DNA from: Guadua angustifolia | Lineage: Eukaryota > Streptophyta > Magnoliopsida > Poales > Poaceae | Length of the DNA: 64,000 nt | NCBI GenBank assembly: GCA_036346375.1 | Contig: CM070506.1 | Span: 5,146,001-5,210,000 of the forward strand | Direction of reading: 5' to 3' | Shown here: positions 21,370 through 31,331 of the stretch, piece by piece | Numbering within the stretch: position 1 is the first letter of the stretch | How the letters are laid out: each line of letters begins with the position of its first letter | The notes under the pieces: model-generated | What the model saw: only the letters and a program-made list of their open reading frames with translations | Told to the model about the DNA's origin: nothing | Databases searched by the model: none | Program-made: the position numbers and the translations under genes

Positions 21370-24300
21370 GGATTATTGCATGGAACTGCCGGGGATTGGG
21401 GAATGGCCCGGCACTTCGTGGTCTTCTGGATGTCCAGAAGAAGGAGGCCCCAGACGTACTCTTTCTGTCAGAGACGAATCATGATAATAAGTGGATGGAA
21501 TGGTGGAGGTGGAGGCTAGATATGCCAAATTTGATGGTTAAATAAGATAGTGTGGGTGCAAGTGGTGGGTTAGCCCTGTTTTGGAAGAAGGATGTTGACC
21601 TGACTGTTAAGGGTCTGTCAAAATATCATATTGATGCAATAATAAAAGAGGAGGATGACTTTGAATGGAGATTTACAGGAATATATGGAGAATCTAAGAG
21701 TGAGGAAAAGGATAAGACTTGGCAGAAGATGCGTGAGTTAAAGGGAACTTTTAACATGCATTGGCTATGTTGTGGAGATTTCAATGAAATTCTGTTTAAT
21801 TATTAAAAGGAAGGAGGGTCCCCAAGGGCAGAATCCTCTATGGAGAAATTTCGTCAAGCCCTGGATGATTGTGAACTGCAAGATCTTGGTTTTGTGGGGG
21901 ATGCATTCACATGGAGAAATCATCACTTCTCAGCCTCCAGTTACACAAAGGAAAGGCTTGATAGGGCAGTGGTGAATGGAGATTGGAGAGCTCATTTCCC
22001 ACTAGTAAGAGTAGAGAACGGAGATCCGAGGCATTCTGATCATCGGCCATTAATTGTAGATTTGGGAGAGAGAGTCTCCAACTGGATGGATCAACCAAGG
22101 AATGTAATGCATAAATTTGAAGCTAGGTGGCTGGAGGAAGAGGAGTGTAAGGCTCGTGTGGAAGAAGCTTGGCTCCAAGCGATGGAAGGAGGGAATGTAT
22201 GTATAATGGAAGCACAAAAGAAATTTTTAAATGAGTTGTGGACATGGGACAGGGAGGTTTTAGGTGAGCTGGAAAGAAGAATAAGGATTGCTAAGAGGGA
22301 ATTGGAGAGATGCAGGAGGAGGGGCATAAGCCAAGATCAAGTGAACCGGGAACATATTTTGCGGTACAAGCTCGAACGCCTCTAGGATCAACTTCATGTC
22401 TACTGGAAGCAACGAGCCCACACCGCCTGGTTAACAAAGGGTGACCGGAACACAAAATTTTTTCATGCCTTTGCCTCGGAGAGAAGGAGAAGAAATCACA
22501 TTAAGGAACTGGTCGATGATGGAGGCAATGTGGTGCATGGGAAGCACCTGAAGCAATTTATTGGTAACCAATTTCAGAACCTCTTCTTATCTCATGCAGG
22601 CGACCATGAAGATAATGTCCTTGGGTGTGTCCAGCGGCGGGACACAAGGGAAACGAATGAATTACTGCTTGTACCTTTCACAGGCGAGGAGGTGTGGGCA
22701 GCCCTACAAAGTATAGGTGAACTGAAGGCACCGGGACCTGACGGCATGCCATCAATTTTCTATAAGCGGTTCTGGAATTTGTTGGGTGAAAAAGTGAAAA
22801 AGGAAGTTTTGGAGGTGCTAAATGGAGGGCATATGCCGCATGGCTGGAATGATACAGTTGTTGTGCTGATTCCAAAGACCAAGCAGCCAAAGACTCTAAA
22901 AGAACTGAGGCCTATTAGCCTATGTAATGTTCTTTATAAGCTCATCTCAAAAGTTCTTGCTAATAGGCTAAAGAAAATTCTGCCAGATATTATTTCTCTC
23001 TCACAAAGTGCTTTTGTTCCAGGTCATATGATTATGGATAATGTTCTGGTGGCGTATGAGCTCACTCATTTCTTAAACAAAAGACGCAAAGGCCCCGGTG
23101 ATCTGGCTGCTATCACGCTTGACATGAGCAAGGCATATAATAGAATTGAATGGACTTTCCTAAAGAAGATGATGCGAAAGTTGGGCTTCTAGGACAAATG
23201 GATTGATCTGGTCATGAAGTGTGTGACGACAGTCTCGTATCGTATTAAGGTGAATGGTGAGTACACTGATAGTTTTTCCCCCAACGGGGTTTGCATCAGG
23301 GCGACCCAATATCACCTTACCTGTTTATAATATATGCAGAGGGCCTATCAGCTATGATGCAGTCTACTGATTCTGATAGTATGATTGAAGGAATCAGGGT
23401 ATGTCCAAGAGCTCCGAGGGTAAACCATCTTTTCTTTGCTGATGATTCTCTGATTCTAATGAAAGCCAAAAGTGCTGATGCCCAAGTTCTTAAGAATATT
23501 CTGAGCACATATGAGTTGGCTTCTGACCAGATGATAAATAAGGATAAATCATCTATTCTGTTCAGTCCAAATACCAGCAACCATACAAGGTAACAAATAA
23601 GGACAATTCTTTCAATTAATCAAGAAGCAAAGAATGAGAGATATCTGGGGCTTCCTGTTTTAGTGGGCAAATCAAGGAAAAAAGCCTTTGAGTATGTCAA
23701 GAACAGGATCTGGGCACGCATTCAAGGGTGGCAGGAGAAGCTGCTATCAAGAGCGGGGAAGGAAATTCTAATAAAAGCGGTGGCGCAAGCCATCCCAACA
23801 TATGCGATGTCCTGTTTTGACTTAACAAAGGGCTTATGTGATGAGTTGAGCTCGATAATTGGCAGATATTGGTGGAGCCAACAAGACAAAATGAATAAGA
23901 TTCATTGGCTGGCTTGGGAACAACTAACTAGATCAAAGAAGAAGGGTGGACTAGGCTTTCGCGATCTGCACCTTTTTAATTTAGCCATGCTGGCACGACA
24001 GGCTTGGAGGCTTTTAACCAGTCTGGATACTCTTTGTGGCCAAGTCCTAAAAGCAAAGTACTTCCCAAATTCTAGCATATTACAGTGCAAAGCGTGGGGA
24101 GGAATTTCTTACATCTGGCGAAGTATCCTGCAGGGTGTTGAGCTCCTAAAACAAGGGCTAATATGGCGTATTGGCGACGGGACTAGTACATACGTCTGGA
24201 GGGATCCTTGGATTCCTCGAGGAAGCACTAGGAGACCATGCAATCACGCCGCGAGGATCATTGCTACTGATAAAAGTTTCAGATTTGATTGATCCGGGTA

Positions 24301-25406
24301 CAGGGAGTTGGGATGAGCAGCTAGTGATGGATACTTTTTGGCCGGAGGACGTGAAAGTGATCCTAACCATTCCTACTAATGGAGATATGAATGACTGCCC
24401 AGCATAGCATGGCCCTATGATACCAAGGGGATTTTTTTCTATGAAATCAGCATATAAGCTAGCGGTATAGATTCGTGATCAAGAGTTGGGAAAAGACGCC
24501 TCTACATCAGTACCAGCCTCTACAACAAATACAGTTGATGAGTTCCAATGGTACAAGATATGGCAACTGAAGGTCCCAAATAAAATCAATATATTCATTT
24601 GGCATCTAGCCCACAATAGCTTGCCGGTTAAAAGAAATCTGCCCGGAAGAGGAGTTAAGACGGACACCATCTGCCCACTCTGTTATCGTTTTGATGAAGA
24701 TTATGGTCATCTTTTTTTCAAGTGCAAGGCGGCTAAACAATGCTGGAGAGCTATGGATTTGGAACACATTCGTACTGAACTGCTGTTGTGTAAGTCTGGG
24801 AAGGAAACTGTATTGAAAATTCTGAATCTTTAGCAAAAAGAGCAGTACAGAGTACTCATATGGCTATGGAGATGGTGGTCTGTACGTAATAAAGTGAATG
24901 AAGGTGCTAAAATGCCCACTAGGGCTGAAATCAATAGTTCTATTTCCTTTTATCTAATGGAACTTGAGAAGCTGGGCACCAAATGTAAGGAAAATTTGAA
25001 AGCTTCAGGTGTTAAATGGGAGCCTCCACCACCAGGGTGTTACAAAATCAATGTTGATGCGTCCTATCACGAGTCTTCAAATTCTGGTGGATGGAGTTTT
25101 GTAGCACGTGATTATGAAGGAAATTTCTTAGGAGGAGCTGGGAACATCTTACGGGCTGCTAGTGCACTGCATGCTGAAACGTTGGGAGTGCTTCAAAGCA
25201 TCGAGCGGGTTGCTGAACTGGGAATGACAAGGATTGTTTTGGAGAGGGATTTAGCTACTCTCGGCAAAGCTATCATGACAGCAGATTTTGATAGGAGCCT
25301 GAATGGCGGTTTTTTTAAACAGATACGGGAGTATGTAATGTCTAACTTTATCACCTGTACTGTCAATGTATGGCCTAGAGCATGTAATATGTTGCTGACT
25401 GCTTAG
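21366..25406 (+). pseudogene. LINE ORF2: endonuclease, reverse transcriptase, RNase H
   Basis: The apurinic-type endonuclease begins MRIIAWNCRGLGNGPAL and includes LCCGDFNEIL, WRNHHFSASSYTKERLDRA and DHRPL. Reverse transcriptase motifs are KAPGPDGMPSIFYKRFW, LIPKTKQPKTLKELRPISLC, QSAFVPGHMIMDNVL, MHQGDPISPYLF and the catalytic FADD (HLFFADDSLIL). The zinc-binding region includes CPLCYRFDEDYGHLFFKC. RNase H begins INVDASYHESSNSGGWSF and includes ALHAETLGVLQSIE. Stops lie at 21541, 21804, 22383, 23190, 23591, 24405, about 24468 and 24831. One frameshift near 23285 and a compensating one near 24200-24290 also occur. Several stops fall where Trp or Gln is expected. The layout is complete but the gene is dead. 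Confidence 0.92.
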
Positions 25407-25999
25407 CTAGTTATGAGTGTACCTCGGAGGGAAATGCTTGTACTTATGTTAGTCACCCCTCGGGCTTTGTATTGCACCTGGTTTCTGGCGACCAGCCTAG
25501 AAACAATGGTTAATGGAAATTTGTTTTTCCTGATAAAAAAAACACTTACCTTTCTAGATTGGACGAGCACACCGTCGTCCTTTGTAAATAGGGGAGCTCA
25601 GCGTCGATACTATCCTCACCGTTCGGGTATCGTCATGCCACACCCCGGCGTCATGCCGTCCTCTGTGTGCGCGAAGTGCGATCGATGTCGTCCTTGTTTG
25701 TAGCGTGTGGAGCGTGAGCGACGCCATCCTCATGCTTTGCGCGCGTGGAGCATGAGTGACATCGTCCTTCTCAGCTTCGAATCCTCTCATCACCAGCTTC
25801 AGTCGCTGTCTCGAGGCCCCCTTTGGCATTGCTTTAGCATCAGTTTGTCCTCACAAAAAGCTACAAGCCGTCCCAAACACCTGGTTTCTCATCTGACTTT
25901 TGGCCTGAGTCTAAACTGTTTTGTGAAGAGAAGCGGAAGCTGCTCGAGGGGAGCTATTGGCTATCTTGTGCCCAAAATTACCCACCATAATTTATGGAA

Positions 26000-26200
26000 A
26001 GTTTGTTTCCACTCATTATCGGTGTCAAGAAGTCGAAGGAATCATGGGACAGGCTAAAGGAGGAGTTTCAAGGTTCCGCAAAAGTTTTAGCCAAGAAGCT
26101 ACGAACTTTGCGAAGGCAGTTTCAAAATCTGAAAATGAAGGAGTCCGAGAAGATGAAAGATTACTTCTCGAAGGTCATTGAGGTGTGTTGGCGTACTTTG
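26000..26200 (+). pseudogene. Copia gag fragment (UBN2-like)
   Basis: KKSKESWDRLKEEFQGSAKV is followed by LRRQFQNLKMKESEKMKDYF, the helical core of a copia-type gag. It stops being recognisable after about 26200. Nothing else of its element is nearby, so it is a stray fragment at the edge of the GC-rich gypsy region. Confidence 0.7.
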
Positions 26201-26689
26201 CGCCAGGGTACCCTCTCCGCCGCTGTCAAGAAGGGCCACGAGTGCCCAAGCACGCCTGACTGACAGCCAGGTGGGCGTCGAGCCCTGTTGTTGGCGATCG
26301 ATCGCATGGTGGCCTAGCGAGCAAGTGGCGTCGGGCCTTGTTCTTTAGGCGGCCGCGTCGTGTGGCGACTGGCGGCGGAGTGGGCGATCGAGGCCTGGCT
26401 GCTTGAGGCGATCAGACTCGTGGTCGGTCGAAGGAGCCAGAAGGTACTCAGGGGTACACCGCCGGTCAGGCATGAAGATGTACATCGACGGAATGGGGGA
26501 GCCTCGCCTCGAAGTCTTCTCCCCCGACACCTCGTGTCAGAACCATTGAATGCGCATGGCCTTGCTGACGGCATGATAGCTTATCTATCTGTCATTCTAC
26601 ACCTAACCCGTCCCATACAAGTTGCTTCCCAGGTGGACCGGGCGGAGTTGGACGATGGTGCAAAGAATAAGGCCAGAGGATGGGGCTAT
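26201..26689. other. No gene recognised (GC-rich, possible LTR start)
   Basis: GC-rich sequence with no recognisable protein motif. It may contain the left part of the gypsy LTR that ends at 27044; its left boundary could not be fixed. TGTCAGAACC near 26535 is one candidate start. Confidence 0.3.
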
Positions 26690-28205
26690 AGCGACTGATG
26701 TAATAAATAAAGTGTAATTATTGTGATGTCATCCTTCTCACATGCCCGAGCCAGCCCGGCCTATATAAAGGGGGTTCGGTGCATAGAGGACGAGAGAGGG
26801 CGAGGAAGACAACTAGAAAAGAGGAGAAGAACACAGAGTGTAGGTGGAGCGTTTGTAATCCCCTCAAGACATATCAACAAGAGCAAAAGCAGGACGTAGG
26901 GCTATTACCCACATCGGGGGCCCAAACCTGGGTATATCGACGTGTCCTTGAATCCTTGTCTGTGTGGATCACTCGAGAGAGCTTATAGGTGTCCGTCTGT
27001 GAAGATCCCCTCTATCGAACCTCAGACTCCTTCGAGGCATAACAGCTGGCGCGAAAACCACCGACAGCGGCGCGCCAGGTAGGGGGTAGGTGTTGGCTCA
27101 CCCTTTCGTCTCTCCAGCAGATCCCGGTCATCCATCCGGAAGGATCCCGCTTCTGGCGATGGCGGGCTCACGTTCTCAGCAAAAAGAACCGGCGGAGGCT
27201 AGTAGCGCCTGCAACGCGTCCTGGCACTCCGGTCAGGCGTGGGACCATCTCACGCCTTCCCTAGAGGTGGGTGGCGTTGTCCTCTCGGCGGTAGCGGAGC
27301 TGCCGGTTCGGTGGCGGCAAGCCATGGAAGAGGCCACTCTGGCCCAAAACCTGCATGCCGTCCGTCTCCTCTTGGACCATCCCCGGTGGAACTTGCGAGA
27401 GCGCCCGGCCACGCAGGTGGCTGCGGGACATCGCCTCCTGATAGAATCTTTCGGCTCCATGTGGGAGCCGCGGGCGGCAGTACCCTCGGTACCCCACGAT
27501 CAGGGTTGCGTGTAGATCGCACCCAAGCTTCCAGCCACCCGAGCGGGAAGCGTCCTGGCCAGGAGGGCTATAGCAAAGGAAAGGGTTTGCTAGACGCGGA
27601 CCCCGCTCGTCTGAGGCCGTCTGTTCAAACATATCGCCTCGCCCAGCGTCTCCGAACGCAGGGGAGGCCGTGGAGTTGAGGCGTGGTTGGAGAAGCGCCC
27701 GGCAACCAGAGATGATTTGCGTGATGTGCTGTGCGTGCGAGGCAAGGCCACTATAGGCGAATGGCTCGATGGCGACCGCTCCTCCAACGATACCCACTCT
27801 CGGGATAAGGAGGAGGCCTCTCCTTGAATCCTTGGGAGGCCGAGATCCGCGCTCCCCGGATCTCTGGGCGGGGTTCGGTGGACGGCGTAGCTCCCCCTAT
27901 GGCATCGGGTGCCAAGCCTTCTCTAGTCGGCTGCGTCGCGTTGCATGGCCGGAGAGGTTTCGCCCGACGTCCATCGAGAAGTATGACGGCACCACCAGCC
28001 CAGAGAAATTCTTGCAGATATACACGATGATGGTGCGGGGCGCGGGCGGGTCTGAAAAGGCCATGGCCAACTACTTCCCGACAACCCTGACAGGATCCGC
28101 CCGTTCTTGGCTGTTGAACCTTCTGCGAAGGTCGGTGCACTCGTGGGAGAAGTTGTGTGACCTTTTTGTCACCAACTTCCAAGGCTCATACACCCAGTCG
28201 GGCGT
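26690..28205 (+). mobile_element. Gypsy retrotransposon, 5' LTR (part) and gag only
   Basis: A TATA-box region (CCTATATAAAGGGGG, 26759-26773) lies in an LTR that ends ...GGCATAACA at 27044. Soon after come TGGCGCG and GGCGCGCCAGGTAGGGGGTA, the usual leader after gypsy LTRs. Gag follows (27161-28205). The element then stops abruptly at CCCATGT and a different LTR family begins, so the rest of gag and all of pol is missing. Confidence 0.7.
26759..26773 (+). promoter_or_regulatory. TATA-box region in gypsy LTR
   Basis: CCTATATAAAGGGGG stands about 280 bp before the LTR end. A strong TATA match in a position normal for LTR promoters. Confidence 0.55.
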
Positions 28206-28213
28206 GCCCATGT
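27161..28213 (+). pseudogene. Gypsy gag (Retrotrans_gag-type), truncated and frameshifted
   Basis: ATG 27159-27161 opens MAGSRSQQKEPAEASSACNA, rich in Ala/Arg, ending at 27513-27515. After frameshifts the capsid core is clear at about 27958-28205: WPERFRPTSIEKYDGTTSPE, FLQIYTMMVRGAGGSEKAMA, FPTTLTGSARSWLLNLLRRS and WEKLCDLFVTNFQGSYTQSG. This is the conserved capsid helix region of Tat/RIRE-type gypsy gag. The protein ends at a junction with an unrelated LTR (28206), so it is a deletion product. Confidence 0.8.
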
Positions 28214-28666
28214 AGCGTTATGGCGAAAAGCAAGGAACAGTTTCACCCACGTCCGGGAGCAGTAGTGGCACGTCATTCTGTAATAAATGTCGTAACGCTG
28301 TAACCGTCTATAAATACCCCATCGCATGTAATGATCGGGGTTCGGTTCCCCTTTGTTTTTCCTCATACATAGCAGTTGTTTGCTGGCGACTAGGAGGATC
28401 GTCCTCAGAACCACCCAGTGCCCCCGAGTAAGCACTTTGTAATTCATCCTTGGAAGCTAGTGCAGCAGTTGGATGTAGGGTTGTTATCTCCCCCGTGAGA
28501 GGATCGAACCAGGTCGAAAAAGACTCCTTGTCCGCCGTGTCATCCCGACCACCTCGGCCCGAACTCGGCAGGCCCTTGGACGCTAAACCCTCCGCGGAAA
28601 AGGGGCCCTAGATTGATCCCTCATTCAACAAGTAAGCTCGGCGAGGTGGTTCCCAAATCATCGACA
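28206..28666 (+). repeat. Partial gypsy LTR (TGTCGGGGATTGGG family), right part
   Basis: From TATGGCGAAAAGCAAGGAAC to TCATCGACA this matches the right parts of the LTRs at 41930-42733 and 42829-43623, including TATAAATACCCCATC and GGACGCTA..CCCTCCGCGGAA. The left part of the LTR is missing. The junction with the gag to its left falls in GCCCATGT, which both sequences share. Confidence 0.8.
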
Positions 28667-28686
28667 AGCAGGTCTCATACGCACCC

Positions 28687-30391
28687 TCTTTGGGTCAAGT
28701 GAGCTTGAGTCTTGGCGCTTGGCGCGTCTGGCTAAATCTCCCTCACACGGTTCATCTCGGCGCGTACTCGCGATGCATCAGCAAGAGCATCTTCGATGGC
28801 TTCAAGATGGACCTTATCCGTTCGCCAAGGAGGCGATCGAGTCAGGCTTCCTCGGCAAGCGGCTCATCGGCGTCGCATCTGCGGCGATTAGCAGTAGCAA
28901 GAGCTCCACCGGGAGGCGCTCCGTAAGGTGGGCACAAGCGCGCGATCCATCGGCGGCTCGTGGAGATGCTCAATTGGAAGAGCCCCGAGGAGGAGGAATT
29001 CTGCCGGTATCTTGGTGAGTCGTCGTCAAGCTCGTCGGCAAGAGCGAATCGCTCGCGTGGCAGCATCCGCGGCTCCATCGAGTCGGTCATATCGTTGCTC
29101 CACAATCAGCAGCGCCAATGGCGCCGACCCCACCACCTTTGCGAGGTCCGGGGCCGAGGTCTCGTCGCGGCGGTGAGCTCGACTACCTCGGGTTCAACAC
29201 GAGTCGACTGCTCATCCTCAAGCTTCGCCATAGACCCGCGACAATTGCGGCAAGATCGGCAATGTCGCGCGGGCTGCTCTCGGGCATCGTCGAGTTCACG
29301 CCGCGCGTCGCCGTTGATGCTGAGCGGCGAGCAAGCGCGAGACTCCTAGATCTGAACCGTCAAGCACGCGCTCGGTGCTCAAGATGCTTGTGACGCTGAC
29401 GAGCAACACGGGCAAGATGCTCCGCGGAAATCGTGGGCAGGGTGTTCGCGGTGAGCAACTTCGTGAGATCTTGCGGCCACGGCCAGCACCACCGGCGATT
29501 CTGGCGGCCATCGGCGTCTTGACTAGGCTAGCAATGGACAAGAGTGCCAAGGAGGATCACGCACCGGCGGCGTCGTGAAAATCAGCTGCTTTGTCGTGTT
29601 CTGAATCGGCGAGCTCAACTCCGCCACCGGCAAAGCGGCCGCGATCTTTGGCGCCGAAACAAGACTAAGCGTAGTGTCATCCTCAAGGAGGGCGGCGTGC
29701 TGACGATTGATCACGGTGTTGGATAACAAGGCGCTCACGGTGAGCGGCGAGATCTTGCGAAACGTGTGCGTACTCAGCGACAAGTGTTACGGCACTGTCT
29801 TGTGATGACGCATGACCATCATGCGTGTAAGCACCTTATCTCGCCCTACTCTTAGCATTGAGCTGCGCCAAATTGTGGATGTCACTTTCCTCTTTCACCT
29901 TGAAATGCGAGTCTTTGCAAATGACAATGAGAGGCAGTCGAAAGCTTCTAAGCGTCCATCGGCCTCTAACACATATATGCATGTTCCTCGGGCGGCGAGT
30001 TCACGGCGGGGCTGCTTGAGCAAAGCGTGGAGCAAGTTGGCGTCTGCCGAGAAATTTGGCGAGCATACTACGACGACAAGCGTGCCGGAGATCAAGTTGC
30101 AGGGTGTGGCGGTTAAATCGTCTTTGCAAGCCATCTAGGCGATCTTGGGAGGACCACGGCAGCTACGTCGAAATGTTCCATGAACTTCGACATGAAGAAA
30201 ATTGCTCAAGTCAATCGCCGTCTGACGTCGGACCTCGAGTGCTTCCACGTCTTCTCCGGCGTGGGGCTCCGCCCGACCGGAAGAGCGTCTCCAACATTGT
30301 CGAGTCGACCTTTGGGCTGCCTTTCGGCGATCGTAGTGGTTGAGAAGGAGAGTGAAAACCCTTTGGAATTGGAGTAGGCAATAAGATATCT
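28687..30391 (+). pseudogene. Truncated, intron-bearing copy of the ARM-repeat gene at 48168-50766
   Basis: The sequence is colinear with 49064-50811, from GGGTCAAGTGAG (the codons for about residue 299 of the protein) past the stop codon to GAAAACCCTTTGGAATTGGA in the 3' flank. Exon 1 upstream of residue 299, including the membrane segments, is absent. The intron is present (29827 to about 29911, starting GTAAGCACCTTATCTCGCCC), so the copy arose from DNA, not from spliced RNA. Many single-base indels and a damaged acceptor (GCGAG for GCAG) destroy the frame. It lies between a gypsy LTR end (28666) and a fragment of a small LTR element (from about 30392). Confidence 0.9.
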
Positions 30392-30703
30392 CACTGGATG
30401 TGAGGATTAATCAATGTCATTTTCTTCCACAAAGTGATTTCATTCATTGCATTTAATGTTTGTATGCATATTTTTGGTGAATTTTATTGTAATTCATGTG
30501 GAATTTATTACTAGAGATTTATGCGACGTTTCGTTGTTGATTTATTTTTGACGGTTTATTGGGCAATTTTCTTTAACGTTTCATCGTCGTCTTTGGAGAA
30601 AAGAAAAATATATTATGATTTTGATGTTTCATCACCATTAATTAGAATTTGGTGTTTCATCACCATTATTTTAGTGTTTTATTCACCTTTTGAATACATT
30701 GAT
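30392..30703 (+). mobile_element. Fragment 1 of an inverted copy of the small LTR element
   Basis: From about 30420 to 30703 this is similar to the reverse complement of about 46330-46640 (inside the element at 45348-47142), including TCACCATTAATTAGAATTTG. It breaks at the gypsy insertion (30704) and continues at 41352. The first about 30 bases are a junction with the ARM-gene copy. Confidence 0.75.
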
Positions 30704-31331
30704 TGTCGACGATCGGGATCGCCAACCGCAAGAAGTGAGGTAGGGGTTAGAACGTTATGGGACCCGAGCTGCGTTTCGTTCGAACGGAGGAAGCTGGCGG
30801 ACGTGAGGATGATCGGAGCAGACGACGGCAATGAAACACGAGACCTGAGTTTATCTTGGTTCGAGCCCCGTGAAGGTAATAGCTCTACTCGATCGCCTTC
30901 GGCGGTGGTTCCTGTTATGTGGGTGTCTGAGGCGTGTTTACAACTCAAGGCGATAATGGAATTCCTAGCTCAGCTGCCGTATCCTCGTTGTTGTTCTTCT
31001 TTGTTCTTTTATACTACTTTTCCCGCAACGACCGGAAGCGATCATGAACAGGGCCTTCGTGCACCTTGAGGGCTGCGACAAGCTGCCCCGAACTTCGCAC
31101 ACTCTTAGTCATCCCGACCGCTCTCTGAAGCGCGATCAACGCTAGATCCAGGAATCCTGGGCGGACCAGGGGCTTCAGCCAGACACGCCCGAGCGGAGTC
31201 GTCTGGTCGAACTCGGGCACACTCGCTTTCGAGTCGGCGTCAGTCTTGCACCTGGTCGCTGATCGGGGCCTTCCGAACATAGAAACAGCCGACCGCGCCG
31301 CCACCCCGTCAAGGAGTTCCAGGCCTCGTCG
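30704..31331 (-). repeat. Left LTR (3' LTR in element orientation) of the gypsy element
   Basis: It is colinear with 40734-41351 (for example AAGAAGTGAGGTAGGGGTTA and ATGGAATTCCTAGCTCA) but with many short indels between the two. The two LTRs therefore differ in length (628 versus 618 bp). Confidence 0.85.

Larger units (their letters stand above)
19565..25540 (+). mobile_element. Full-length L1-like LINE with 16-bp target duplication
   Basis: The element is bounded by AACACTTACCTTTCTA at 19549-19564 and again at 25541-25556, and it ends in a short A-run (25534-25540). The corresponding site in duplication copy 2 (about 55269-55286) has a single CACTTACCTTTCTA, which is the empty site. It carries ORF1 with a CCHC knuckle, then ORF2 with endonuclease, reverse transcriptase, zinc-binding region and RNase H. 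At 5976 bp it appears complete, but both ORFs have stops and shifts, so it is inactive. Confidence 0.93.
17060..25989 (+). repeat. Segmental duplication, copy 1 (carries LINE and repeat block)
   Basis: Segments 17060-17104, 18405-19564, 25541-25690 and about 25960-25989 are colinear with 52917-55446 in the same orientation. Shared landmarks are TTGCTTCAAAATTCATGTGG, CGTTCAAGCTTCGGCTGGAT, TATTCGGCCCAATGTCAGCC and TATCGTCATGCCACACCCCG. Relative to copy 2, this copy has extra DNA at 17105-18404 (repeat block), 19565-25540 (LINE) and about 25690-25960. Copy 2 in turn has hAT-like DNA and lacks the right half of the MITE. Confidence 0.85.

Noticed and set aside
28687..30391. Processed (retroposed) pseudogene
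   Set aside because: The intron is still present and no poly(A) tail is seen, so DNA-level copying is required.
28666..30420. Pack-MULE or Helitron capture of the ARM-gene fragment
   Set aside because: No terminal inverted repeats, no 9-bp duplication and no clear Helitron end could be seen; left open only as a check.
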